From Strigamia acuminata (taxonomy: Eukaryota; Arthropoda; Chilopoda; Geophilomorpha; Linotaeniidae), in contig OX442317.1 in NCBI GenBank assembly GCA_949358305.1, positions 7,878,186-7,942,185 on the forward strand: DNA of 64,000 bases, read 5' to 3'. Of the stretch, positions 48,723-61,200 are shown one piece after another (within the stretch, counting starts at the first letter, position 1; each line of letters opens with the position of its first letter). The notes beneath the pieces were generated by a model. It made no database searches. It had not been told where the DNA came from and was given only the letters and a program-made list of their open reading frames with translations. The position numbers were made by a program, and so were the translations under genes.

Positions 48723-50576
48723 ATGAATGGCCTATCTTTAAGTGAACTCTGCTGTTTGTTTTGCTGTCCGCCTTGCCCCGCGAGAATCGCGGCCAAGCTC
48801 GCTTTCCTTCCCCCGGAGCCGACCTACTCGTTCGTGCAGGATGAAACAGGCTCGAAAGTGACTCTGCACTTGACGGAGCGCGCCGAATGGCAGTACTCGC
48901 AGCGCGAACTGGAAACCATCGAAGTATTTCACTACAGGACTTCAAAGAACAACCGCATCGCCTGCATGTTCGTCCGATGTTGTTCGAACGCGCGATTCAC
49001 GATCTTGTTCAGCCACGGCAACGCGGTGGACTTGGGCCAGATGAGCAGTTTTTATTTGGGACTCGGCTCGCGCATCAATTGCAACATTTTCAGTTACGAC
49101 TACTCGGGTTACGGGATGAGCACGGGCAAGGCGAAGGAGAAGAATTTGTACGCGGACATCGACGCGGCGTGGCGAGCACTTCGTACGAGATACGGCATTA
49201 GTCCCGAGAATATTATCCTGTACGGGCAGAGTATAGGAACAGTGCCTTCTATAGATTTGGCCTCAAAGTTCGAGGTGGGAGCTGTTATTTTGCATTCGCC
49301 GCTCATGTCGGGCATGAGGGTGGCTTTTCCAAACACTAGGAGAACGTGGTGTTTCGATGCTTTCCCGAGGTAATTTTAGTTTAATCTCATTGTTTCGTAC
49401 AGTTAATCGGGATTGGGATTGGGATTGGATGTTGCAGACACTTGCAGCTGGCAAACCGGTTTTCATTGTGTAATTTGAGTTAAGTGTTGGCTTTTTTTTG
49501 TTTGCTTAAACGGTTTGGATTTTGCTTGTAGGCAAATTTGGACAATTTGGACTTTTTTTTAGGGAAAAATGAAGGATTTTTGAATATTTTTAAGTAAAAA
49601 TTGCAAAAATTTGCATTTGTTTATGTAAAAATTGCAAAAATATGAATTTTTTAAAGTAAAAATTGCAAAAATTTGAATTTTTTAAAGTAAAAATTGAAGA
49701 ATTCTGAATTTTTTATAGTAAAAATTGAAGAATTCTGAATTTTTTAAAGTAAAAATTGCAAAAATTTCAATTTTTTTAAGTAAAAATTGCAAAAATTTCC
49801 ATTTTTTTAAGTAAAAATTGCAAAAATTTCAATTTTTTAAAGTAAAAATTGCAAAAATTTGAATTTTTTAAAGTAAAAATTGAAGAATTCTGAATTTTTT
49901 ATAGTAAAAATTGAAGAATTCTGAATTTTTTAAAGTAAAAATTGCAAAAATTTCAATTTTTTTAAGTAAAAATTGCAAAAATTTCAATTTTTTAAAGTAA
50001 AAATTGCAAAAATTTCAATTTTTTTAAGTAAAAATTGAAGAATTCTGACTTTTTTAAGGTATAAGTTTTGAATTCTGAATGTCTTTTCATTTTTTATAGT
50101 AGAAACTGAATTCTTCAGTGAATTACACAGAAAATTACACAGAAAAATTCAATTTCGAAACCCAAAACTCAACTTTTTCAAATTCCCAACACCTAAAACA
50201 ATAGAAAAAAAAACTCAAATCCACCCAACCCAAAACTCATATCAATTCCACAAACTGCCAACTCCTATCGATAACATTGAATTCCACAATCAACCCATTT
50301 ACGCAACCAGATAATTATAAAAGAAAACTTTTTTAATTCATTGTTTGATTTTATTCCAGCATCGACAAAGTCCCTAAAGTCACGTCCCCCGTTCTGGTGA
50401 TCCACGGCACCGAAGACGAAGTGATCGATTTTTCGCACGGAGTCGCCATTTACGAGAAATGTCCACGCGCCGTCGAACCGCTCTGGGTCGAAGGCGCCGG
50501 ACACAACGACGTCGAGCTATACGGACAGTACTTGGAGCGTCTTAAACAATTTGTAAATGTAGAATTGGTCAACTGA
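48723..50576 (+). CDS. ABHD17: ABHD17-type alpha/beta hydrolase (protein depalmitoylase)
   Basis: Membrane-anchored serine hydrolase; the vertebrate family removes palmitate from Ras and PSD-95 (established knowledge). Two exons, 48723-49369 and 50360-50576, joined in phase 2, give 287 residues, the family length. The N-terminus [19 protein letters not shown] is the family's Cys cluster, which is itself palmitoylated. The catalytic triad is visible: Ser170 in GQSIGT, Asp235 in HGTEDEVID and His264 in GAGHNDVE; the oxyanion motif is HGNAVD. The start was chosen because family members begin MNGLSxxELCxLFCC. The single 990-bp intron is largely a 31-bp minisatellite. Exon 1 is GC-rich relative to its surroundings. 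Confidence 0.96.
49565..50065. repeat. 31-bp minisatellite in the ABHD17 intron
   Basis: About 16 units anchored on attgcaaaaattt (gc at 49,820 and 49,851). Blocks A5, A5 and T6 start about 10 bp apart. Variant units (gaagaattctgaa) come in pairs and recur after about 190 bp, showing that a block of several units was itself duplicated. Confidence 0.96.
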
Positions 50577-52043
50577 CATCAGGATTCTTCTAGGGAAGAA
50601 AGAAAAAGTTCAGTGAATAGTTCTGAGAGTGCCTGGCAAAGTTGTACCGAAAGCTTAATTATTGGAGAAAAACTCTTATAATAATAATAGTGACCGTTTT
50701 CTTTCCTTTAGTTTGATACTCCGATTGATAATTACTTAAGCATCATGCATTTTTAAATTTAAAAAAAAAAAGGTTTAATTAATTCTTTTGTTTGTTTTTC
50801 CCTTTTTAAGATGCGCATTTATGAAATTGGGTTAAAATTACGATTTTTTTCGTTTCCTTTTACGAGGAAATGCGGACGGAACGTCGTTTGTGTTGGTTTT
50901 ATTATTTCTTTTTGTTTTGTTTTGTGGATTTAGTCGTTTTCCTACATCGAAACACTTGTAATTGCAATTTAACTTGCTCAATACGACGTGGTGAGATGAA
51001 AAAAAGGAATTTTTGGGATAAAATGTGGGGATTTTAAGGGAAAAATTATGTTTTTTTTGTTTAATTTCATTGGTTTTTGTGATGTAAAATTGATTTCTTT
51101 GAATTTCGAGCATTTTATCTCAACGATTTCTTTCCACCGTGTAATCTTTAACTAAAAAAAAATCACTCATTTTATTTAAAATTATGCAATTCGAGTGGTG
51201 TATGTTTTTTTATCGTTGCAGAAAATCGGAATGGATATATAGATGTTAGAAGGAAAAAAAAGTGTGCGAATTGTAACTTTTCGAGCATTATGAAATGAAA
51301 ATGTTTAAAAATTTTTACGAAAGAAATTCCAGCTTTTTGTCTATGCACTAAGAAGTTGAATTTTTCGGTGTTTTTTCCTTTTCTTATTTTTTTTCTTTTC
51401 TTTCTTTTTTACTGATTGTTATTTTTGCATAATTTTTATGAGATATTTTCTGCTTTAGCGAGCAGTTTAACGCGCCAATGTGGAGCGTTTTACACAGGTA
51501 TGATTACAGTTAACGGTATTTTTTTGGCCAATTTAATTTTAATTTATGAATTTAAACGATTTAAACGAATCAGTGATTCTTGTTATTGTCATTTAGTACG
51601 AAACTAGTGTTTTTTTTTTCTTTTGTCTTTCTTTTTTTCTTTTTTTATATTTCTAATTTTTCCCGTTGTAACTTTTACAACAATTTCTATCAAAATAACA
51701 ATATAGTTATGTATTTAAACTCATATATATTCAATTAAAATTATAATCATTTTCTACAAAAATGTATGTACCCATTTAATTCAAAATATCACAACAAAAT
51801 AACCCAAAAGTTTTTTAAAAAAAAAACAAGAAAAAAAACAAATTTAAAATTATCACATAAAAGAACCCAAAGCAACCTCTAAGTTCAAAATATATAAGGA
51901 AAAAACTCCAAAACAACCCAAAATTCAATCATTTCGTGGCTATTTTCTCCGTTAGGCCTAACTTGTTTGTCATTCCCATGGTAACCCATCGGGGCCTGTT
52001 CTTTTCGACAAAAATGTAGGCAGTTAATATTTAAAAATTCCAT
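50577..52043. other. ABHD17 3' region and LITAF cluster upstream DNA
   Basis: AT-rich. Nothing coding is supported. At 51,970-52,000 CCCATGGTAACCCATCGGGG precedes LITAF copy 1; related words occur upstream of copies 3 and 4 (53,240 and 54,110), suggesting a shared promoter element. Confidence 0.55.
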
Positions 52044-52444
52044 ATGTCTCGTGTCCATATCGGTACCGGTAAGTTTATCCATTTCTAAAATACGTTTATC
52101 ATTCATTTATTTTAATAATTCTAATTTTTTTCTTCATTTTAGTGGTGTATTTTGGAAAGCACCCAACGGTTGTATTATGTCCAAATTGTACGTATACTGG
52201 AATGACGAAAACAGTTGAATACCCAAGCACCCGGGCATACCTAGCTTGCACAGCATGTTTAATTGCTGGAATATTGTTCCCATTGTACACATTTTATTCA
52301 TAAAAATTCATTAATTCTATTTGCTTTTATCCCGTTATTAGCCTTTGGTGCGGATGCTGCCTCCTTCCATTTTGCGTGACATCGTTTAATGACGTCAATC
52401 ATTATTGCGCGTATTGTCACCATTTATTAGGCGTTTCAAGTTAA
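52044..52444 (+). CDS. Minimal LITAF-domain protein, copy 1
   Basis: LITAF/SIMPLE proteins are monotopic zinc-binding proteins of endosome and lysosome membranes. Three exons, 52044-52068, 52143-52284 and 52342-52444 (phases 1 and 2), give 89 residues. Both zinc-knuckle halves are present (LCPNC; HYCAYC), with a hydrophobic in-plane helix between (ACLIAGILF and CGCCLLPFCV). The protein is little more than the domain: the PPxY-containing N-terminus of vertebrate LITAF is absent. First of four tandem copies and the most diverged from the others. Confidence 0.85.
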
Positions 52445-52521
52445 CGAAACAGTGCTGTTCAGGTTTAACTTTTTGACAGAAAAATTTGGTAAATTAAGGG
52501 TTAATTTCCAATCGTATCAAA

Positions 52522-52920
52522 ATGATGTTACCGGTAACAGGTACGTATGTTATACAATGCGAGTGATTTTTATTCTCTAGAAATATTAATTCCTTCTTTA
52601 CATTGCGTGCAGATGGCGGCTACGGCTATCTTAGGTTTGGCAATCGCCCAGTACAATTAGAATGCCCTTACTGCCACTTTAGGGGCCAAACATATCTCAA
52701 AGTGCATCCGAATGGTAGAACATGGAGCTGGTGTATTTTTCTCTGCTTTTTAGGCTTAGCTAGCTGTGATTTCATTTTAAAATTTCTATTTTTAATTTAA
52801 TACATTTTAATCGTTTGTTTTATTCATTTTTATTTCTTTAGCCGTTGCCTCGGTTGTTGTTTGATGTCCTTTTGCGTGAAGGAATTACAGGACGGCCACG
52901 CAGTGGTCGGAACGAACTGA
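52522..52920 (+). pseudogene. LITAF-domain gene copy 2, damaged
   Basis: Exons by homology with copy 3: 52522-52540, 52613-52754 and 52842-52920. Two lesions are visible. The donor of exon 2 reads GG|ct at 52,755 where copies 3 and 4 have GG|gt, so translation would read through to a stop at about 52,800 (FILKFLFLI). Exon 3 is 21 bp shorter than in copies 3 and 4, an in-frame loss that removes the second knuckle (HFCPxC). The first knuckle (ECPYC) remains. Either a pseudogene or a gene making a truncated 65-70 residue form. An AATAAA follows at 52,999. Confidence 0.75.
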
Positions 52921-53360
52921 TGACAACGCGAGTGATTTGAATTTCCCGCCGAATGACTTCGTATTAACTGCTGTGTATCGCTTTGTCTTTATTTGAGAAA
53001 TAAAACCACACATGAACTACGGTTCGAAGAAGAAAAAATAAATAAAGAAATAAATCGAACAAACACGCCAGTAAAATTATTTTAATTTGCGTTATTACAT
53101 GATTAAATTACAAATTAAACGACAATTTCTGACGTCACTCTCACAACTCCCACAACTTCATCATCAACAATGACTTCAAACTTTTGAAAACCCGACAAAC
53201 AATGCATTTCGCACATCTTAGGCTTAATTTGTTTACTTTCCTCATGGTAATCCATCAAAATTCATAATCATTATTACCCACATTGTCACTATATATATTA
53301 GATGTTTCTGTGAACGAAACAACGCCGTTTACAGCCATTTAAGGGTTAATTTTGGACAGA

Positions 53361-53798
53361 ATGAAGAGTCTAAATTATCAGAGTAATGTTTAAATCTTAC
53401 ATTCATCATGTCTTGTATGGCCACTAATATTTGCCACAAATACGTGTGATTTGTAATCGTTATTAATTCTACTCATTAATTTCGTGTAGATATCTCTTCC
53501 CCCCTCAACTTGGGCAATAAACCAGTATTGACACAATGCCCTTACTGCGAAGAAAGGGTCAGAACAGTGACCGAAGCACATCCAAATTTGAAGACATGGA
53601 CAGTGTGTATACTTTGCGTGTGTTTGGGGTTAGCTATGGCTGTCATTTCAATTTTTACTATTTTATTTTTGTTCCATCCATTTTTAATAATTATTCAGCT
53701 GTGTTTTCGGTTGTTGTTTGATACCTTTTTGCGTAAACTCGTTACGGGAAGTCCAGCATTTTTGTCCCCAATGCCACGTAATTATCGGAACGAACTGA
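53361..53798 (+). CDS. Minimal LITAF-domain protein, copy 3 (intact)
   Basis: Exons 53361-53382, 53490-53628 and 53699-53798 (phases 1 and 2) give 86 residues. The domain is complete: QCPYC, hydrophobic helix WTVCILCVCLGCVFGCC, LIPFCVNSLREVQHFCPQC, ending VIIGTN. It aligns with human LITAF through the helix and second knuckle. The exon 1 donor is gtaatg and the exon 2 donor gttagc. It shares about 850 bp of flanking sequence with copy 4. Confidence 0.88.
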
Positions 53799-54368
53799 TG
53801 ACAACGAGTGATTTGAATTTCCCGCCGAATGACTTTGTATTAACTGCTGTGTATCGCTTTGACTTTATTTGAGAAAAAAAACCACACATGAACTACAGTT
53901 CGAAGAATAAAAAAAATAAAAAATAAATCAAACAAGTAAATCAAACACGCCAGAATTATTTTAATTTGCGTTATTACATGATTAAATTACAAACTGAACG
54001 ACAATTTCTGACGTCACTCTCACAACTTCATCATCAACAATGACTTCAAACTTTTGAAAACGCGACAAAACAATGCATTTCGCCATCTTTAGGCTTAATT
54101 TGTTTACCATCCCCATGGTAATTCATCAGGGCCTGATCTATTCATCAAAAACCATTATCATTATTACCCACATTGTCATGGTGTTTCTGTGAACGAAACA
54201 ACGTCGTTTATAGCCATTTAAGATTTAATTTTGGACAGAATGAAGTCGTAAATTTCCCGTGTAATTCTTAAATCTTGCATTCATCATGTCAAGTATGGCG
54301 ACTAATATTTGCTGACAAATGCGTGTGATTTGTAATCGTTATTAATTCCACTCATTAATTTCATGTAG

Positions 54369-54668
54369 GCCCCCTCAGATTGGGCAATAAACCAGTGACG
54401 ACACAATGCCCTTACTGCGGAGCAAGGGTCACAACAGTGGTCGATACACATCCAAATTTGACGACATGGGCAACGTGTATAGTTTGTGTGTTGTTTGGGT
54501 GAGCTATAGCTGTCAATTCAATTTTTACTATCGTCTTTTTGTTTTATCCGTTTTTAATAATTATTCAGCTGTGTTTTCGGTTGTTGTTTGATACCTTTTT
54601 GCGTGAACGCATTACGGGAAGTCCAGCATTTTTGTCCCGAATGTCACGTAATCATCGGAACGAACTGA
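54369..54668 (+). pseudogene. LITAF-domain gene copy 4, first exon disabled
   Basis: Exons 54369-54498 and 54569-54668 keep the full domain (QCPYC; FCVNALREVQHFCPEC; VIIGTN) with a good gtgagc donor. The equivalent of copy 3's first exon at 54,240 reads ATG AAG TCG TAA, an immediate stop, because of an indel. Unless another start exon exists, this copy cannot be translated normally. The intact later exons suggest the loss is recent or that an alternative first exon is used. Confidence 0.65.
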
Positions 54669-55269
54669 TGGCACCGAGATGAATTTAAATCTCCCTCCAA
54701 ATGACGTTTTCCAAGTACATGTGCATCGATGGATAAATCACTTTATTTCTTTATATCTGAGAAATAAAATAAGCGCGCATGTTCTACATATCGGACAAAA
54801 TAAATAAATAAAGAAATAAAATAATCGAAATAAACATTGCACTAAAAACCATTTTAATTTGCATCATTACATGATTAAATTACACATTAAACGACAATTT
54901 GTGACGTCAGCGACTAGCGCACCACTCACGGACGTTCTACGTTGCGGTATGTAACGAGCGAGTGATTTCGGGATATCCGTAAAAACTCACGATGATTGTA
55001 TTACTTCACCGTTAACTACTCCCGTATTGATTGGCTCCACATGTGGAAAATAATGACTTTGAACCGTACGAGTCGTCCCGAAAACACGTCCGATGCATAA
55101 ACCCACCCGAATTGATCCGGAGCGAAATTCGTCGCGCGTCGTGTAAACGGGAAGATTTCACTGGCCCGTACCAGTTAATTCCATCTACGCTTATCGGACA
55201 AAATGCTGATATCACTCGCCGATTAATTCCGCGCGATTAAACAGCAGGGGAAAAAGAAAAAAATTCAAA
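54669..55269. other. LITAF copy 4 3' flank and DMXL upstream region
   Basis: Contains AATAAA words near 54,764 and 54,800 and a 69-codon frame (55,031-55,240) with an overlapping antisense frame, neither recognisable. The last 300 bp are less AT-rich and presumably hold the DMXL promoter. Confidence 0.5.
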
Positions 55270-58200
55270 ATGAATTGTCACCAAATCCTCACGGGAGCCG
55301 TGAATGCCGGCAATCACTGTTTCGCCGTTGGAAGTGTCGAAGGAATTCCTTTTACCGTGAGTTTGCGCTCGTTTAAAGCGAATTTCTATCGCAAATGAAC
55401 CCGCACGAGGTTAAGGGCGTGAAAAAGTAGTTAAAATAATCAAATTTACGGCCACATTAAACCAAACTCGTTTGGCCACCAATCTGCCATCTTTATTTTG
55501 AATATTTATCTCTTTTTATTCGTATTTTGTTTATTTTTTACAGGCGTACGCGGCAGGATGTGATATTGTGATACTAGCTTGTAGTTTTGAAAGGGTTCAA
55601 ATTATTCCTGGTGTTTGTCATGGAAATATCCAAGTTGCTTGTCTGGATTGCTCCACGGATACTGGAAAGGTTTCTGTTATATTTGTTTTTCAATTATTTG
55701 TTTTTTATTTAATTATTTTTTCGTTTCTTTCAGATTGCTGCAGCTTATGGACACCAGATTTGTATATTTGAGCCTACGCCTTTAGCGCAAAGGAATAGTT
55801 CTCATGTAAAATGATGGATTTTGGTTTGTTTTTGTTCGTTTTGTTTAATTTTTTGGGTTTTTTTTATTTATTTTGTATAGAAATTACATTATCGTTGGGT
55901 GCAGACTGCAACTTTTCAAGCCGATTGCTACATCGAGAATTTATCGTGGAATTTAGAAGGTTTTAAAATTGAAAAAGTTAATTAATTCGTTAATTAATTT
56001 ATTTATTTTAGGAACACGCTTGTTAACCGGCGGGAAATGTATTCAAATGTGGAATTACAACAACCCGAGCGAAGACACGATTTTAGAAGAAGATGAATTC
56101 GCGGATAAAGTTCAATTCCAAGTCGGTGGCGAAGAATCTTCCGCACCAATCGAGCCTTATTGGTCGTGCATTTGGAGCTGCAAGTATAAAAAAAAACAAT
56201 TCCCAAATTAAAACCCCAAAATTGCAATTTTATCTATTTTACAAAACGATTTCAGAACCGCGCATCCAGTCTGTTACTTAAAATTCTCCCCAGATGGAAC
56301 ATTATTCGCATCTGCCGGTAAAACCGATCGTTTAGTTAAAATTTGGTACGAAAACAAATCAGGTAATCCATTAAAAAAAAAAAAATACAAAAACCAAAAA
56401 TTAAAATTTTCTATCCTAATTTCCAGTGAATTTTCCAACGAAAAGTTTAGAATCGCAATGTTCGACGGTAAATCTCGACGACGTGAGCTTCACATTCATC
56501 TACATAGCTCATCCTCGAGCTGTGACCGGCCTTTCCTGGCGCAAAACCAGCAAATACATGCCCAGGTGCGACAAATTCTTCTTTAAAAATAAAAACAACG
56601 ATCTTATAATTATTTTCTCGTCAGAGGCGCCGTTGCCAACATGCTCGTGACGTCCTGTCGCGACAACATTTGCCGAGTTTGGGTCCAAACTGTTCTTCCC
56701 GACGACGGCTTAGTCAATATGCAACAATTCGATCCTATGGCGACCCAGAACCCCAAATTCCGGACCCACCGTCACAAACACAAATTCATGATGCGCTTAA
56801 AACACATGAAGTAAACGACAAAATTTCCGCGCAATAAATTCGACATTAAATCTTTTTCTCTTCAAGGACTTGTTTTCAATTCCGACGACGCCAAGCAACG
56901 CACCACCAGCAACACGGCAACACAAACGCGCCGATTCCGACGTTGCCGAGCACGTTCAGTGCCCACGATTTCCACAGTTTCGGCGTCCACGGCACCGGGA
57001 TGACCCCCGGTTTCCACTTTCATTTAGCGGCGAGCATCAACGCCGAGACGGACATTCCGTTGGTTCCGAGCATCAGTGGCAGCGGCGACTTGCGGGAGCC
57101 GAATTTCGTGCTGCATTGGCTGAATAACAAGGAGATGCATTTCACTTTGCAAGCGGAGCAAATCTTACAAGACTTGAGTAAAAAAACGATCGAAATCGAG
57201 CAAGTGGTGCAGGCGCCGAGCGACGACGAGGCGGCGGAAGAGGAGGACGAATCGGCGAAAGACGACGAGGATGTTTCGGCAAATGGTTGCGATTTGGCTC
57301 GTCCGCTGCTTCGTTTATTAGATTTTATTGAAATTTATTTTTTATTTAGGAAAGAAGAGTAAATCGCTCGGATTGACGAAGCCGAAACCCACAAAATTTG
57401 GTCGGGGAAAATCTCAGGAGGATATAGACGACACGAATCACATAACCACGAGTTCTTACAGTTTAGCTTCGGCGGTTTCATCGACTTCACTCACTGCGGA
57501 GTCTTCTGCGACCGCCACCGTAAGATCGCGTGCAGTTTCCAGCAAAACAATTAAAAATTAACATTAGGGGCATTCAGAATTAATGAAAAATTGCAATTTG
57601 AACGTTTCGAACGTTAGTCCGACACGTTCGAGGCCCCAAAACGCATTTTATCGTTGAAATATCGCTTTTATAACTCGTTTTCGGTCTCTAATGGTTCTGA
57701 ATTCCCTTTTTCGTCATCGATTAAAACACTCCGAATGTTATTTTTGCATGTTTTCAATAATGGACAGAGGAAATGGATTTATTAACTTGCGCTTTACAGC
57801 CCCAGCTTGAAATTGTAATACATAAAACCTCGGTGTTGGTTTGAATTCTACGATAATTTGAAGCCTAAATCAATTTATTCAATTATCGAAGCAAAGTAGT
57901 CAAGTTTATCGTCATTTTTCTCTGTCCCAAAGGCAGGTCTAGTCCTGTTTAGTCTGAACATATTGCGTTTTGTCACGCAGTCCCCTTTAGGCGACGCTCT
58001 AGACCGCAAAATCGAGGCCCTTCTACGCGACTGGCACGGCAGCCCCGACCTGCTCTTCAGTATTCACCCCGTCGATGGAAGTTTCCTAGTTTGGTCCGTA
58101 AAATTCAAATTTAAACGGATTTTTTGTATTTATTTTATTTTCTTTTATTTTTCTCGCAGGTTAATCGAATGGCTAGACGAATACATTCCGAGTTCGTTTC

Positions 58201-61200
58201 GTCAGGCTCAAGTGAGCTTCTCAACACGAATCCCGAACGCGCTGCCACTCGGCGACGCCATGACGATGAGCACGAATTTAATCATGTACAACTGTCGCGG
58301 CACGATGGACCCCAAAGCGAACGCGGAGCCGACAAAGCCCCAAATGAAGGATTCACCGGGCGCCACGAGCGGCTGCAGTACGATTTGCATGGTGTCCAAA
58401 CACAAAAACGGATCCCTGAATTTGTGGAACGTAACTTTCAACGACAACACGAAATTCACGCAGTTGTTGAGCGTCTGTCACGCACTGCGCGTGTGCGGAC
58501 ACCGTTTCAGAGTGAACGATATCACGTGTCATCCCGTTCTACCGCTTTTACTCACAACTTCTCATCACAATCTTCCATCGGCGAACGATCTGAGATCCCC
58601 CGACGTCAAGTCGGACGCGTACGACGTCCTGCAGGACTCGACCACGTATTCGAACGACGAAGAAACTCCGTTGGGCTTTTGCAGCGAGCTCATTTTGTGG
58701 CGGGTCGATCCGGTCGGACCGCTCTGTCGATCCGGAGGGGTCACGGAACTGGCGAGAATTAATTCGCCCGAGATTTCGGCGTTTTCGAACGTTGCGTGGA
58801 TCCCCACGTTGTTGCCGAGGTAATTTGCAGTCATTTTTCGCGTTCGTAGTTAAATTTTGCCGTTTTTTTGCAAGATTTTTCTCATTTTTCGGTGTTTATT
58901 TAGTTTTTATTTCTTATTTTCAATTTTTTTCTTTCGTTAACACCTGTATTGCCAGAATTATCACCATCTTCGACGAACGTTGTTTGATTCCGAAATTTGG
59001 AACGTTAAGGTATAATTTAGTGATAATGTTTGAGAAATTGGCGCTTGGGGTCTAATTTTCCACGCTATTAATTCATTCGCTAAGCAATATAAGCATTGGT
59101 TCTGGTTCTGCACGGTGGCATTATTGTTTTTCTATTTGTTTTTGCTTTGTGGTTTCTTTTGTTGTTGTTTTTTGCTGATATTTTGTCGTTTGTTTTGTAG
59201 TACCACTTTGGGCAGCCTTTCAAACTCACCCAGCGCTTGTTTCGTGGCTTCCGACGGGAAAAGTCTGCGCATATACCAAGCTGTCATCGACGCTCGGACA
59301 TTGTTAGCCGAAATATTTAACGCTGAAAGAAAAATATTAAGAACAGTTAAAAATTATAAAATTATAAATTTTTTTTTTTTGTATTTGACTGAATTTTTAT
59401 TTTGTCTAATTAGGACAGCATGATGTCAATGTCGAGCAGTTCATCTTTAAATATGAAACAGCCGTCTTTACACAACACTTTTAAAATTGTCAGTCAACAA
59501 TCGACATCAAGACCTGGCTGTGTAATTCAGTTAGCCGCTATTGCCGATGCCGTTCACGTTAGTACTCGCTAGCGCCACGAGCGTGTGGCAAATGATGCGG
59601 GATAACATAAAAAATTGCAATTTTGCACGTCTAATTCTGCATTTGTGCCAAAAAATGCATTTTTCCACGTCTAATTATGCAATTGTGTCAAAAAAATGAT
59701 GCATTTTGGGTCTAGTTCTGCATTTTTCTATTGAAAAAGTGCATTTGTGCCAAAAAATGCACTTTTCCGCGTCTAATTATGCAATTGTGTAAAAAAAATG
59801 ATGCATTTTGGGTCTAGTTTTGCATTTTTCCATTGAAAAAGTGCATTTGTGCCAAAAAATGCAGTTTTGCACGTCTAATTATGCAATTGTGCACAAAATT
59901 GATGCATTTTGTGTCTAATTTAGACATTTACGGCCATAATTTGCCTCATTCTTGTGCGCCGTTTGTTCGAATATGTCTTAATTAATTGTATTATTCACTA
60001 GGACTGGCAAAATACTCAGTTATTACACGTTTTTCAAGAGCAATTAATCACCGGTGAAAGAAACGAGGTGTTGAGTAATAACATAATGGACGCGGGTCTG
60101 GGAGCTATGGTAGATCTTCAGCAGTCGTCTATTTTCGAGGAGCCTTTTTACCTTGTTGTAATTGAAAAAGACCAGAGTGGCGGATCCACGTTGCACATGT
60201 GGAGAATCGTTATTGCGTCACAACCGATTACTGGAGGTGACGCCCAAAAACGCCGGCGAAACGAAACAACAATTTGATTTTAATTCAATTTTACCCGTTC
60301 GCAGGACTGCTGAAAAATATGACTTACGTTCCCGATAGTAATTTGGTGCAGGATAGCGATCACTCGAATCTGTCATCCCGCAGCAATACTCCAGAACCCT
60401 CGACTTCAACACACAACGCGCCGTCTCCACCGCTCACAATTTCGACCACCAAAGTGCGTGAGGAATATTTGTGATGGATTTTGATTAATGTCGGTTATTG
60501 GTTTCAGATTTGTACTCAAAAACTCATTCTGCCGCCTCGTGTCGAAATCATTCACGCAACTCCCGCAGCCGGACATTTGAGCTCTTCATCTATTTACCCC
60601 GCTTGCTTCGCGCCTTATTTGGTCACCACCGCGTGCTCGGACAGCAAAGTGCGATTTTGGTATTGCCATCACTCCGACGCGGCCGATGGCAAGTTGAGTT
60701 ACGAGTGGGTCGAGTGGAAAATGCTCAACACCAAAGAAGAGTCGAGCTGCATTGAAATTTTAGGTAAAAATGAATGAAAAATGAATGAAAAATGAATGAA
60801 AAGTGAACGAAATGAATGAAAAATGTTGAAAATGAATGACAAATGAAAAAAATGAATGAAAATGAATGAAAAATGGAAAAAAATGAATGAAAATGAATGA
60901 AAACTGGAAAAAAATGAATGAAAAATGAATGAAAAATGGAAAAAATGAATAAAAAATGGAAAAAATGAATGAAAAATGAATGAAAATGAATGAAAAATGG
61001 AAAAAAATGAATGAAAATGAATGAAAAATGGAAAAAAATGAATGAAAATGAATAAAAAATGGAAAAAAATGAATAAAAAATGGAAAAAATGAATGAAGAA
61101 TGAATGAAAATGAATGAAAAATGGAAAAAATGAATAAAAAATGGAAAAAATGAATGAAAAATGAATGAAAATGAATGAAAAATGGAAAAAAATGAATGAA

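Larger units (their letters stand above)
52980..54760. repeat. Tandem segmental duplication carrying LITAF copies 2-4
   Basis: Flanks repeat along with the genes: GAACGAACTGATG, then CCACACATGAACTAC, then TTTGCGTTATTACATGATTA, and the upstream CGTTTA(C/T)AGCCATTTAAG with GGACAGAATGAAG all recur with a spacing of 840-880 bp (copy 2 to 3 to 4). The duplication includes promoter, gene and 3' UTR, as expected from unequal exchange. Confidence 0.85.

Noticed and set aside
55031..55240. 69-codon frame upstream of DMXL
   Set aside because: No homology, overlapping antisense frame of equal length, and no splice route into DMXL; most likely promoter or 5' UTR sequence.
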